From Paenibacillus sp. 1781tsa1 (GTDB lineage: Bacteria; Bacillota; Bacilli; Paenibacillales; Paenibacillaceae): DNA of 64,000 nucleotides. The first letter of the stretch is position 1. Every line of letters starts with the position of its first letter. The stretch is taken from contig NZ_JAMYWY010000001.1 of the NCBI RefSeq assembly GCF_024159265.1, forward strand, positions 1,550,001-1,614,000, given 5' to 3'. This document shows positions 16,063-29,597 of this stretch, piece after piece. The position numbers and the translations under genes are program-made. Below the pieces are notes generated by a model. It worked only from the letters and a program-made list of their open reading frames with translations. It was not told the origin of the DNA and did not search any database.

Positions 16063-16880
16063 GTGCAACTTGGACCAAAACGCTGTTGTATGGATTACTG
16101 ACGATCTGTGCAGCGCTTGTGCTGTATCCGGTGATGTACACCTTTTTCATGGCTGTCATGACGCCGGAAGATGCGAGCGCTTATCCGCCGCATATCATTC
16201 CAAATTCCATCGATCTGTCCAACTTTAGCGAAGTATTCGATATTGTTCCGATCGGTCGATTTATCGGTAATACCTTCCTTGTCGCAGGACTGACAACAAT
16301 TGGTCAATTGATTACAGCGAGTATGGCGGCCTATGCTTTTGCGAAAATGCAGTTCAAAGGCAAAAACGTCATCTTCAGCATGTTTGTCGCAACGATGATG
16401 ATTCCATGGGAAGTAACCATGATCCCAAATTACCTCACGGTTCGCAGCTGGGGTTGGCTGGATAGTTATCAAGGGCTTACAGTGCCATTTCTGGCAACGG
16501 CGTTTGGTACATTCCTGCTCAGACAGTTCTTCATGCAGCTGCCCAAGGAGTTGTTCGAGGCAGCGAGGATCGACGGTTGTGGTCATATTCGCTATTTCAT
16601 ATCGCATGTCTTGCCTTTGTCCCGTCCGGCACTTGGTACACTGGCAATCTATTCATTCTTAAGCATGTACAATTCGTATCTTTGGCCGCTGCTGGTGACA
16701 AATACACCGGAGATGAGAACCGCACAGATCGGGATCTCGATGCTGGAGTTCCAGGAATCCACCGCGTGGAATCTGGTATTTGCCGGAACCGCAATGGTGA
16801 TTCTACCATCCTTACTGTTATTGATATTCGGGTTGAAGCAGCTTGTCCGCGGAATGGCCGCAGGCGCACTGAAGGGGTGA
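16059..16880 (+). CDS. Sugar ABC transporter permease, MalG/UgpE type
   Basis: A 273-residue partner permease with six membrane helices and an EAA motif (ELFEAARIDGCGHIRYFISHVLPLSRPALG). ATG 16059 overlaps the upstream stop as ATGA and has AAGGAAAG ten bases before it; an earlier in-frame ATG at 16032 lies inside the first permease and lacks such a site. The C-terminal end (KQLVRGMAAGALKG) is characteristic of this subfamily. Confidence 0.9.
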   Translation: MSATWTKTLLYGLLTICAALVLYPVMYTFFMAVMTPEDASAYPPHIIPNSIDLSNFSEVFDIVPIGRFIGNTFLVAGLTTIGQLITASMAAYAFAKMQFKGKNVIFSMFVATMMIPWEVTMIPNYLTVRSWGWLDSYQGLTVPFLATAFGTFLLRQFFMQLPKELFEAARIDGCGHIRYFISHVLPLSRPALGTLAIYSFLSMYNSYLWPLLVTNTPEMRTAQIGISMLEFQESTAWNLVFAGTAMVILPSLLLLIFGLKQLVRGMAAGALKG

Positions 16881-16966
16881 GAAAAGAAAAGTTTAAAACT
16901 ATTAAAATGAAATTGAAATTCTGAAGGTTTTGATCTAAAGATTTTAATTTAGAGGTTTTGAATTAA

Positions 16967-16988
16967 ACCTTGTATCTTCGTACAAGGT
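16967..16988 (+). promoter_or_regulatory. Intercistronic hairpin between permease and binding-protein genes
   Basis: ACCTTGTA and TACAAGGT form a perfect 8-bp stem with the loop TCTTCG. There is no T run, so it is more likely an mRNA stability or processing element that adjusts binding-protein level than a terminator. Confidence 0.5.
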
Positions 16989-17083
16989 CTTAAGGATTGG
17001 ATACCAGGAGCGAATAAATGAGGCTCACATTTTCAATAAGTCTCTTGAAGAGCTGCAAAAGTAGTGAAGGAGAAGAATCGATT

Positions 17084-17166
17084 CTGAAGAAGCGAAGCGT
17101 TCGCCTTTATCACCGGATTTTCCCCTTTGAGAGGGGGAATGAAAAAATCCGGGGATAACAGCGATC
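17084..17166 (-). repeat. Dispersed non-coding repeat, copy C (shortened)
   Basis: This copy keeps the two ends of the longer repeats at 56762-56990 and 62937-63170: CTGAAGAAGCGAAGC at one end and the hairpin ATCCCCGGATTTT / AAAATCCGG at the other, ending in GATAACAGCGAT. The central tandem part with AAGCTTTC palindromes is missing. It is oriented like the copy at 63 kb and lies within the leader of the sugar-binding protein gene. Confidence 0.7.
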
Positions 17167-17254
17167 AAAAGAACGATTCATATCCGGAACGGCCATCTTG
17201 CAGCACCTATGCACTTATGATTACGCGAGCCATATAAAAGGAGAGCGATTTCGG

Positions 17255-18613
17255 TTGAAAAAAAAAGGAACATTTGCATTAATGCTGGCAGCACTCATGT
17301 TGGTCATCTCCGCGTGCGGAACAAAAGCTGAAATAAGCAGCCCGGCGAGTGGAGCTCAAGCAGAAGCGGCTGCCGCCGAAACAACACAACTGACGTGGTG
17401 GCACTCCATGTCCGGTGCTGGAGAGAAAGCCATTAATCAACTCGCCTCCGACTTTAACGCCAGTCATCCAGACATTCAGGTGAAGCCCATTTATCAAGGG
17501 AAGTACGATGAGAGTCTGAACAAACTCAAAGCATCCATGGGCTCAGACAGCGGTCCGGACATTATCCAGGTCTATGAGATTGGCAGCAAGTTCATGATCG
17601 ATTCCGGCATGATCACGCCGGTACAGCAGTTTATTGACAAGGACCAGTTTGATCTGTCTCAATTGGAGCCAAACATCATCCGATATTACACCATCGATGG
17701 CAAATTGAATGCCATGCCGTTTAACACATCAAACCCGATCCTGTACTACAACAAGGATATGTTTAAAGCAGCAGGTCTGGACCCGGAGAACCCGCCGAAG
17801 ACGTATGAAGAGTTTGAGCAAGCAGCAAAAGCACTGGCGAAAGACGGTAAGCCAGGTGCGTCCATGGCGATCTACGGCTGGTTTATGGAACAATTCTTTG
17901 CAAACCAGAATGCAGATTATGTAAACAATGGTAACGGAAGAACCGAAACAGCTACAGAGTCTCTGCTGAATTCCGAAGCAGGCGTGAAGACGTTAACGTG
18001 GTGGAAAAAGATGATTGACGAGAAAACCCTCTCCAATCTGGGACGTAGCACAGACGATACAACAGCAGCATTTACCGCTCAGCAGATTGGTATGACCCTG
18101 GATTCCACGGCTGGCCTGCGTAAAATCGTAGAAGGTTCAGGTGGCAAGTTTGAACTGGGAACAGGCTTCCTTCCTCGTCCGGCTGATGCCAAAGAAGGCG
18201 GCGTTGTGGTGGGTGGAGCAAGCTTGTACATCATGAACAACAAATCGGAAGAACAACAACAAGCGGCATGGGAATTCATCAAGTACTTGGCTACACCAGA
18301 GGTTCAAGCGAATTGGAGTGTGGCGACAGGATACTTCCCTATTACGACAGCAGCCTACAATGAGCAAGTATTAAAGGATAATATGGCGAAGTACCCGCAA
18401 TTCCAGACAGCCGTCGACCAATTACACGCTTCAGCAGATTCGACAGCAACATCCGGGGCTGTGATGGGCGTATTCCCGGAAGCTCGACAACTTGTCGAAG
18501 GAGCGATTGAAACCGTCCTGAATGGACAAGGTACACCACAAGAAGCATTGGATGCAGCAGCTAAACAAATTACAGACAAGATTGCGCAATATAACAGTAC
18601 GGTGAAGAAATAA
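17255..18613 (+). CDS. Sugar ABC transporter substrate-binding lipoprotein, UgpB type
   Basis: A 452-residue extracellular binding protein with a lipoprotein signal (KKKGTFALMLAALMLVISAC; lipobox ISAC), so it is lipid-anchored outside the membrane and hands substrate to the two upstream permeases. The fold signature is TQLTWWHSMSGAGEKAINQLASDFN near residue 46, as in extracellular solute-binding family 1. TTG 17255 is chosen: AAAGGAGAG lies 9 bases before it and the signal peptide starts right after; the longer frame from 17198 adds a non-signal leader. It is 374 bp from the permeases, separated by a hairpin and a repeat element. WWHSMSG resembles glycerol-3-phosphate/oligosaccharide binders, but the substrate is not certain. 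Confidence 0.9.
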   Translation: MKKKGTFALMLAALMLVISACGTKAEISSPASGAQAEAAAAETTQLTWWHSMSGAGEKAINQLASDFNASHPDIQVKPIYQGKYDESLNKLKASMGSDSGPDIIQVYEIGSKFMIDSGMITPVQQFIDKDQFDLSQLEPNIIRYYTIDGKLNAMPFNTSNPILYYNKDMFKAAGLDPENPPKTYEEFEQAAKALAKDGKPGASMAIYGWFMEQFFANQNADYVNNGNGRTETATESLLNSEAGVKTLTWWKKMIDEKTLSNLGRSTDDTTAAFTAQQIGMTLDSTAGLRKIVEGSGGKFELGTGFLPRPADAKEGGVVVGGASLYIMNNKSEEQQQAAWEFIKYLATPEVQANWSVATGYFPITTAAYNEQVLKDNMAKYPQFQTAVDQLHASADSTATSGAVMGVFPEARQLVEGAIETVLNGQGTPQEALDAAAKQITDKIAQYNSTVKK

Positions 18614-18640
18614 CTGTAGGCTAATCTCACATTACAACCA

Positions 18641-18680
18641 GATGCGGCGATCATTCCTGATCGTCGTGTCTTTATGATTT
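18641..18680 (+). terminator. Probable terminator after binding-protein gene
   Basis: GATGCGGCGATCA pairs with TGATCGTCGTGTC through 13 pairs with three G-T wobbles and loop TTCC. The tail is T-rich but interrupted. Confidence 0.7.
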
Positions 18681-19050
18681 TATGGATTTTAACCAGTGAG
18701 ACTTAAGTTGGATTTTTCATGATGTATGGAGTCGTATGTGTTATCACAAAATGTCGAAAGAAGATAAAGTTTATATTCTTCATGTTAGTTTAACTGACTC
18801 AAATTAGTTTTTTGTGCACAGGAATGAGAGATGTAAGGTTCAAAAAGTCACAATTAGTGCCGAAATTTAGTCCTATTCGAAAGAATATTATAAGATTTAA
18901 TATATTTCTGTGATGTATATGTTCTATTTTCTTTCATAGTGAAGAAATATTGTTTACACCAGTCTGTTATTCAGTTATCTTATATTTGAACTAATGTACA
19001 AGCTGTCTGAACAAATGATTGAAAATTCATAACATGGGGGTAGGAAAAAG
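18681..19050 (+). promoter_or_regulatory. Long AT-rich leader of the SLH nuclease gene with candidate promoter
   Basis: No gene was found in this 370-bp stretch. The best promoter is TTTACA at 18953 and TATCTT at 18976 with a 17-bp spacer, about 70 bp before the start codon. The length leaves room for upstream control. A search by eye for PhoP-box repeats (TTAACA-like at 11-bp steps) was not convincing. Confidence 0.4.
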
Positions 19051-22000
19051 ATGCAAAGTAAGCAAATAAAGAGTTGGCTTCGATTATTCTTAGCTGTTGT
19101 GCTGTTGATTACCGGAGCTATACCTGCTGGCTTATTCAACAGCAAAGCCGCCGCAGCAGACGAGCCATTAACGGTTACACAGGCGCTCGCTCTTGGTTCG
19201 GATGATTCAACCGCTACAGTTGAAGGTTATGTTGTAGGGACCTACAGCAACGGTCCAAGTGTAAATTCGAATCCACCCTTTACTGTAGACACCAATTTTG
19301 CTATTGCGGATAGTCCAACCGAAAAAGATATTAGCAAAATGATGCCTGTTCAAGTACCCACATCTGCTCCTCGCAGCACGTTCGGACTACTAAGCAATCC
19401 CTCCTTGTATCAATCCAAAGTGCGTATTAACAACGGTACGTTATCTCAATATTTCACTTCTAAAGGTATTCGCTCCGTTGCATCAACAACCTTTCAACTC
19501 ATTGATGACACACCGGAAACGGAAGTAGCCAATGTTACAGCTAACCCATCTCCAGGGGAAGTTCCGGCAGGAACACAGGTGACTTTAGGAACAACTACAG
19601 TCGGTGCTGCCGTATATTACAAGTTAAATGATGATAATACATTTCTTCCTTACACAGTTCCCATCACGGTAAATGATGCTTTACACATTGAAGCTTATGC
19701 ACATAAAGAAGGCTTGCTGGATAGTGCAATTGCTTTATTTAATTACACCATCGTGGACAATACACCAATCTCAATCTCTGATGCCAGAAACAAACCGGAA
19801 AACGCTTCGGTTACCGTTCAGGGGATTGTCACCTACCGAGAGGAATCCGGAGGGATGGCGAATCTATACATTCAGGATGAGAATGCCGGTATCGTCATTC
19901 GGGGCACGGATTCAACCGTGGAGCCCGGTGACCGGATAGAAGCATATGGTCCGCTCACCATTTATAACGGTCTGCTCCAGATCGAGAAGGATAAAGCAGG
20001 ATTTCCAGGCGGATACATCAAGATTTTAGACAAAGCACAAGAAATTCCTGAACCGCTTGTATTGACTTCCAAGGATTTTACACCTGCTGAAGGCGGAGGT
20101 AAGGGTGCGGGCGGCATTTATGAAGGAATGCTTGTCGAAGTTAATGGGGTTACAGTGACAAGAAGCAGTAGTTCCACCTTTTTTGCGACAGATATCGATG
20201 GTGGTGAGATCACGATCTATGCCAAAAATAGCCCCACTGCACTAGCAACAGGCAAAACATACGAAAAAGTGACAGGTGTCATGACTTACCACACAAGCTA
20301 TGGTTTGGAACTAATCCCGCGTACAGCAACGGATGTTGTCGAAAATCTGCTTTCTGTTACAGCTAGTGTTCCGTCGGGCGGTATTGTCAAAGGATCAACC
20401 GTGACCTTATCCTCACCAACAGCAGGAGCGGAAATATATTATTCGGTTGATGGAACAGAACCAACCCAAACATCTACGATTTATAATGGCCCGATCACTG
20501 TAGACGAAGATATGGTTGTTAAAGCGATCGCCGTATCAGGTGGAAATACAAGTGATGTATATAGCTTTACTTACAAAGTTCTTCAGGAACTAAACAATCT
20601 AAGAATTCACGATATACAAGGAGCATCTCATAACTCCCTTTATGACGGTCTGGCTGTGCAAAATGTTGAAGGTATTGTGACTCATATTGTCAATGCAAGT
20701 TCGTTCTATATGCAGGAGATTCCTGGCATGGAAGATGACGACATAAAAACATCTGAGGGTATCCTTATTTATAAATCGACTCATGGCATGGCTGTAGGCA
20801 ACAAAGTCAGCGTATCCGGTCAAGTGAAGGAATATGCGACAGCAACGACCGAGCTGGCGACAACAGAAATAGTGGCTACAGCGATTACGGTTGAAGATAG
20901 TAATAAAGATCTGCCTGAACCTGTGGTTTTGGGTGCTAACGGCCGAATGATTCCTACTGTAATTGATTCCGATCAATTCGGCGAGTTTAATCCGGATAAG
21001 GATGCTATTGACTTTTATGAGAGTCTAGAAGGAATGAGAGTACAACTCGATAATGCTACCATTATCGGTCCGTATTCCAGTGAACCGGGTCTCGCTGTTG
21101 TTGTAGATAATGGTGCGAACAATCCATTGCGCACTCCTGCGGGTGGTGTCATTCTGACAGGAGATGGTGTAGAGCCGTTTGAGAGTTCACTTAATCCGCA
21201 ACGGCTGTTCATCAATAAAAAACCATCCCAAGCGGTCAAAACGGGAGACAAGCTGGATGGCTCTGTTAAAGGGGTTATGACATACTCCAATGGGAACTTT
21301 AAAGTGATTCCTGAGGGCAATCTTCCGGCAATCACGCCGAATTCTCTTGCACAAGCCATAACAAATATTCAACCTAAGGATGACAAATTAACGATTGCAA
21401 CGTTCAATGTAGAGAATTTCAGTCAAAAGGATGGGGCTAGAGCGGTTAAAATTGGCGGCATTGTTGTGAATAATCTGAAAAATCCAGATATTATCGGCAT
21501 TATGGAAGTGCAAGATAATGATGGAGCAACCGACAGCGGAACAACTGCTGCGGATGCGAGCTTTCAGACTTTAATTGATGCGATTGCTGCCAGAGGTGGT
21601 CCCACGTATAAATACACAGATATCGCTCCGGAAAATAACAAGGATGGCGGAGCACCAGGTGCCAACATTCGAGTTGGGTTCTTATATAATGAATCACGTG
21701 TGTCCTTGAAAGAAGGAATTAAAGGTAATGCGACAACAGCAATTCAGGTAGGCGCTGACGGTAGTCTATCTAATAACCCAGGTCGTATTGCACCGGAAGA
21801 CGAGGCGTTCGCCAGCTCTCGCAAACCGCTTGCTGCGGAATTCGAATTCAATGGTGAACGTGTGGTGGTGATTGCCAACCACTTCAATTCCAAAGGTGGA
21901 GACCTGAAACCGTTTGGAAGCATACAGCCTGCCACTCGAGGCAGTGAAGTTCAACGTGCGAAGCAAGCTGCGTTGGTGAATGGCTTTGTGAAAGAGTTGC

Positions 22001-24609
22001 TGAACAAAGACCCAGAGGTAAATGTCGCTGTTCTCGGCGACTTCAATGATTTCCAATTCTCAAATACTTTGAACATTGTTGAGGGTAATGAATTGGACAA
22101 TCTGGTAAACGAACTGCCAGAAAATCAGCGCTACTCCTATATCTATGATGGTAATTCTCAGACACTGGATCATATTCTGGTGAGTAAAAACCTGACTGAG
22201 ACGGCAGCCATCGAAGTGGTGCATGTGAATGCCGATTTTGAGACAGCAGATGGACGGGTGAGTGATCATGATCCGCTGCTCGCCCAATTAAGTATCGGAG
22301 AGCCGGTGGAAGAAGGGGACTTCAACCTGCGCGTACTGCACACGAATGATACCCATGCGCATCTGGATAATATCCCACGCCGAGTAACCGCAATCAAGGA
22401 AGCGCGCAATGATAACACGTTGGTGCTGGATGCAGGGGACGTTTTCTCTGGCACATTGTACTTCAATCTGTTTAATGGTCTGGCTGATCTGGAGTTCATG
22501 AACATGATCGGATACGATGCCATGACCTTCGGTAATCATGAGTTTGACAAAGGTCCGAGCGTATTGAAAGCATTTATTGAAAAAGCAGAATTCCCATTTG
22601 TGAGCGCCAATATTGATTATTCAAAAGAGGCGAATTTGAGTGGTTTGTACAACAATAACATCGGAAATCCGGGTGAAAAATCCGAGATTTATCCGGCAAT
22701 TATTACGGAACTGAACGGTGAGCGAGTCGGAATTTTCGGACTGACGACACCGGACACGGTATCTCTTTCTTCGCCGGGAGATGACTTGAAGTTTGTAGAT
22801 TATAAAGCAAGTGCACAAGCAACTGTACAGATGCTGCAACATGAAGGTATCAATAAAATTATTGCTTTGACTCACTTAGGCTACTCAGAAGATCTCAAAT
22901 TGGCTGAGGCCGTAGAAGGAATCGACATTGTGGTAGGCGGGCATTCACACACCATTCTGAACGCACCCGTTTTGGTGGATACCCATGCGGACCCAACTTT
23001 GGTTGTACAAACTGGTGAATATGACGTGTCTCTTGGTCAATTGGATGTTACGTTTGATGAAGCAGGTATATTGAAAAAGTGGAACGGCAAATTGCTGAGC
23101 CTGGATGCGAAAGATGCTAACGGTCAATTCGTCTATGCTGATGATGTGGAAGCCGCAAACAAGCTGAAAGAGTATGCTCCACTGTTGGAACAATTCAAGA
23201 AAACCGTTATCGGTAAAACAAATGTCTTCCTGGATGGAGAACGTGGTACTGTGCGGAAACAGGAAACCAATTTAGGAAACCTGATGACAGACGGTATGCT
23301 GGAAAAAGTGAAATCCATTGTGCAGGAGAATGATGTCAAAGGATACGTCGCAATTCAGAACGGTGGTGGCATTCGAGCTTCATTCCAGACAGGTGATATT
23401 ACGCTGGGTAATCTCTTGACTGTGATGCCATTTGGGAATAATCTGTCTGCGTTGAAAATGACAGGTAAAGAAATCACAGCCGCGCTGGAAAATGGCGTTA
23501 GTGGTGTGGAAACGGGAGAAGGGCGCTTCCCGCAAGTGGCAGGCATGCGGTTCTACTACGATTCCACGAAACCAGGCGAAAAAATTGATGCCACGACCAA
23601 CACCGTGACCCAAGTCGGGCAACGTATGGTCAAAGTTCAGATTAAAAATGCAGATGGGACGTACTCGGATATCGATCCGAACGGGTATTATATCGTTGCT
23701 ACCAATTCATTCATGGCTAACGGTGGAGATTTCTATCGTGCGATGAGAACGGCGAAAGATGATAATCGATTCTACGAATTGAATCTGGTCGATTATGAAA
23801 TCTTCCATGAACATCTGGACCGTGTAGGTACAGTTGATCAAAAGACGGAAGGACGCAGTACGGATCTTAAGGGCAAGCCGCTTCCTGGAGACGGAAATGG
23901 AAGCAATCCTGGTAATGGTGGTGGCAATAATGGCAGTAATCCGGGCAGTGGTAACAGTGGTGGAGGGTCTACAACACCTACTCAGCCGGTAACTCCAACC
24001 ACCCCTACGAACCCTACTACGCCAACCGTTCCTGGTAATGGAGGAGGTACGAATCCAACCACTCCGGTTGTAGACCTGAAAGATATCGGGAATCACTGGG
24101 CTGCGGCTGCCATTGAGCAGGCCATTTCCCGGGGAATTGTGAACGGGTATCAGGATGGTAATTTCCGTCCGAATGCACCAGCCACCCGCGCCGAATTCAT
24201 TGTTATGTTGGGAAGAGCATTTGAACTTCCAGCAAGCAACAAGGTATTGACGTTTAAGGATGCGGCTGGCATACCTGCGTGGGCGCAAACCTTTATTGCT
24301 CAGGCAGTGGAACAAGGCATCATTAGCGGGTATACGGATGATACCTTCCGTTCATCGGGCAAAGTATCGAGGGTAGAGATGACGGTTATGCTCGTCAGAG
24401 CACTCGGTCTTCCGGTACAGTCCAATCCGACACTGAGTTTCGCAGACGCAGATAAAGTACCAACGTGGGCTGTTCCGTATATCGCTGCGGCATATGATGC
24501 AGGACTGGTGAAGGGAACAGGGCAAAATAGATTTAACCCACTCGCCGAAGCAACACGTGCTGAAGTGGTGACCCTGCTATTGTCGGCAAGTGAGTTGCAG
24601 GCGAAATAA
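19051..24609 (+). CDS. Giant S-layer-anchored nuclease/5'-nucleotidase (YhcR-like)
   Basis: A 1,852-residue surface enzyme. Order: signal peptide (1-35); a DUF6359-like domain (about 40-155); a chitobiase-C-terminal-like beta domain (160-235); an OB-fold domain (240-420); a second chitobiase-C-like domain (430-510); another OB-type region (515-770); an endonuclease/exonuclease/phosphatase domain (779-1080) with TIATFNVENF, MEVQDNDG, GDFNDFQFS and SDHDPLL; a metallophosphatase domain from 1096 with HTNDTHAH, DAGDVFSG, GNHEFDKG and GGHSHT; the 5'-nucleotidase C-terminal domain (about 1385-1570); a Gly/Asn/Pro/Thr linker (1610-1673); three SLH domains (1674, 1732, 1795 onward). It should cut extracellular nucleic acids and then dephosphorylate the nucleotides while held on the cell wall. 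Bacillus YhcR shares the two catalytic parts but is about 1,200 residues and sortase-type anchored. It is transcribed alone. Confidence 0.92.
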   Translation: MQSKQIKSWLRLFLAVVLLITGAIPAGLFNSKAAAADEPLTVTQALALGSDDSTATVEGYVVGTYSNGPSVNSNPPFTVDTNFAIADSPTEKDISKMMPVQVPTSAPRSTFGLLSNPSLYQSKVRINNGTLSQYFTSKGIRSVASTTFQLIDDTPETEVANVTANPSPGEVPAGTQVTLGTTTVGAAVYYKLNDDNTFLPYTVPITVNDALHIEAYAHKEGLLDSAIALFNYTIVDNTPISISDARNKPENASVTVQGIVTYREESGGMANLYIQDENAGIVIRGTDSTVEPGDRIEAYGPLTIYNGLLQIEKDKAGFPGGYIKILDKAQEIPEPLVLTSKDFTPAEGGGKGAGGIYEGMLVEVNGVTVTRSSSSTFFATDIDGGEITIYAKNSPTALATGKTYEKVTGVMTYHTSYGLELIPRTATDVVENLLSVTASVPSGGIVKGSTVTLSSPTAGAEIYYSVDGTEPTQTSTIYNGPITVDEDMVVKAIAVSGGNTSDVYSFTYKVLQELNNLRIHDIQGASHNSLYDGLAVQNVEGIVTHIVNASSFYMQEIPGMEDDDIKTSEGILIYKSTHGMAVGNKVSVSGQVKEYATATTELATTEIVATAITVEDSNKDLPEPVVLGANGRMIPTVIDSDQFGEFNPDKDAIDFYESLEGMRVQLDNATIIGPYSSEPGLAVVVDNGANNPLRTPAGGVILTGDGVEPFESSLNPQRLFINKKPSQAVKTGDKLDGSVKGVMTYSNGNFKVIPEGNLPAITPNSLAQAITNIQPKDDKLTIATFNVENFSQKDGARAVKIGGIVVNNLKNPDIIGIMEVQDNDGATDSGTTAADASFQTLIDAIAARGGPTYKYTDIAPENNKDGGAPGANIRVGFLYNESRVSLKEGIKGNATTAIQVGADGSLSNNPGRIAPEDEAFASSRKPLAAEFEFNGERVVVIANHFNSKGGDLKPFGSIQPATRGSEVQRAKQAALVNGFVKELLNKDPEVNVAVLGDFNDFQFSNTLNIVEGNELDNLVNELPENQRYSYIYDGNSQTLDHILVSKNLTETAAIEVVHVNADFETADGRVSDHDPLLAQLSIGEPVEEGDFNLRVLHTNDTHAHLDNIPRRVTAIKEARNDNTLVLDAGDVFSGTLYFNLFNGLADLEFMNMIGYDAMTFGNHEFDKGPSVLKAFIEKAEFPFVSANIDYSKEANLSGLYNNNIGNPGEKSEIYPAIITELNGERVGIFGLTTPDTVSLSSPGDDLKFVDYKASAQATVQMLQHEGINKIIALTHLGYSEDLKLAEAVEGIDIVVGGHSHTILNAPVLVDTHADPTLVVQTGEYDVSLGQLDVTFDEAGILKKWNGKLLSLDAKDANGQFVYADDVEAANKLKEYAPLLEQFKKTVIGKTNVFLDGERGTVRKQETNLGNLMTDGMLEKVKSIVQENDVKGYVAIQNGGGIRASFQTGDITLGNLLTVMPFGNNLSALKMTGKEITAALENGVSGVETGEGRFPQVAGMRFYYDSTKPGEKIDATTNTVTQVGQRMVKVQIKNADGTYSDIDPNGYYIVATNSFMANGGDFYRAMRTAKDDNRFYELNLVDYEIFHEHLDRVGTVDQKTEGRSTDLKGKPLPGDGNGSNPGNGGGNNGSNPGSGNSGGGSTTPTQPVTPTTPTNPTTPTVPGNGGGTNPTTPVVDLKDIGNHWAAAAIEQAISRGIVNGYQDGNFRPNAPATRAEFIVMLGRAFELPASNKVLTFKDAAGIPAWAQTFIAQAVEQGIISGYTDDTFRSSGKVSRVEMTVMLVRALGLPVQSNPTLSFADADKVPTWAVPYIAAAYDAGLVKGTGQNRFNPLAEATRAEVVTLLLSASELQAK

Positions 24610-24691
24610 TAAAGACTATTCAATTTTCCTATGAAAAGGAAGCTAAAACCAGTTTTAACCTTAAGCGCTAAACTCCTTTACACTATTGAAA

Positions 24692-24727
24692 ACAGCTTGC
24701 AGACCTTCATCTGCAAGCTGTTTTTTT
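24692..24727 (+). terminator. Rho-independent terminator after SLH nuclease gene
   Basis: ACAGCTTGCAGA and TCTGCAAGCTGT form a perfect 12-bp stem with a six-base loop, followed by seven Ts. Confidence 0.95.
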
Positions 24728-24798
24728 ACTAATTAATGACTGTTCATTTTTACCAGAGGAAGGTATAGTAGACGGAATTATATGGAAGGAGTGTTAAC

Positions 24799-25017
24799 AT
24801 GCAAGATCAACCGGTATTAATCGCACTATTTGCCATCGCAGCAGGAATTTTTAGTTTGCTCGGAGGAATTAACAACTGGGACTGGTTTATGAAGAGCTTT
24901 CGAGCAGGGATCTTTGTGAAGACCATTGGACGGCAGGGCGCAAGAGTAGTATATGGTATTCTCGGTGTTGTCCTGATTGTCATTGGTGTACTGCTGTTAC
25001 TGATTGGTAAAGTGTAG
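24799..25017 (+). CDS. Imm17-like small membrane protein
   Basis: A 72-residue protein with two hydrophobic helices (about residues 6-24 and 49-69) flanking a conserved-looking loop NWDWFMKSFRAGIFVKTIGRQGARVVYGILG. This loop pattern, with GRQGAR before the second helix, fits the Imm17 (immunity protein 17) family, named for its occurrence in polymorphic toxin loci but also common as lone genes. GGAAGGAG precedes the ATG. No toxin gene is adjacent, so an immunity role is not supported by context. Confidence 0.65.
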   Translation: MQDQPVLIALFAIAAGIFSLLGGINNWDWFMKSFRAGIFVKTIGRQGARVVYGILGVVLIVIGVLLLLIGKV

Positions 25018-25207
25018 GAATAGAGAAGAAAGAAAAAAATGTAGAGCCCGAGTACATAATTCAGTTTCACAGCCTTTAATGTAGAAGGCAACGATTAGTA
25101 CGTTTAGTTTTATGCTTGAGATTCGAGGTTACTTAGGGGTGGAGATTACCATTTAAAAATGTCTTGAAGCCCAAGCCTTATCCCCTGGGGAAAGGGAGCC
25201 GATTTTC

Positions 25208-25402
25208 TAAGGAACTCAGGACGACTTATTTCGCCTTCAGCTCTTCTTTTTACAAAGTAAGGAACATCAGACACCTTATTTGCTGGAATCCCTGTCAAAA
25301 ACACTGCAAACGACTGTTTTATTCTGATATAGCGTGTCTCAGGTTCTTTAGATTTCTGGAATCACTTCATATCCTTGAATAAGGCGTCTCCGATTCGTTA
25401 GC
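25208..25402. repeat. Non-coding cluster of four related ~24-bp units, two direct and two inverted
   Basis: Units at 25208-25231 and 25258-25281 (both begin TAAGGAAC and end CTTATTT, 50 bp apart) are followed by reverse-complement versions at about 25331-25351 and 25376-25402. The inner and outer pairs could fold into one large structure. The whole 25018-25563 gap has no supported gene; the small reading frames there lack good start signals. Confidence 0.55.
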
Positions 25403-25563
25403 ACTTGTACTTGTTCTGCTCCAACCGTGAGTGTGTAGCTCACCAGATCCCTTCCAGAGAGCGAAGCCTTTCATTGAAAGGGAGACAACCCTCTTTAACG
25501 GCATTTCAGGTACATTGAGGTTTTCATTAGGTTTGAAGACTTTCCCAAGTAAAAGTTACACTC

Positions 25564-25597
25564 AAAAAGACCACCGAAAAATTTCGGTGGTCTTTTT
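25564..25597. terminator. Bidirectional terminator at the end of the opuA operon
   Basis: AAAAAGACCACCGAAA and TTCGGTGGTCTTTTT form a near-perfect stem with A and T runs on both sides. It serves the leftward opu genes and can also stop rightward transcription. Confidence 0.93.
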
Positions 25598-25629
25598 ACC
25601 AGATTCAGGTTTAACCATCTCAAACTGGT

Positions 25630-29416
<3,787 letters not shown>

Positions 29417-29597
29417 GTTTTCACCCCTTCTGATGTGTTGTGCACTTCGAACGGCTTTCAGCATCCATAAGCCCATACACTTATGCGCCCAGCCACGAAA
29501 TCCGGTAATTGTTGCTTCGCTTCCCGTCTTTCTGGGTAACGTTTTTAATACTAACAATACTTAACCAGTATATCAACTGAATAAACAGTACATAATG

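Noticed and set aside
18681..19050. PhoP box upstream of the SLH nuclease/nucleotidase gene
   Set aside because: TTTACA-like hexamers occur but not as regular repeats at 11-bp steps; the region is simply AT-rich.
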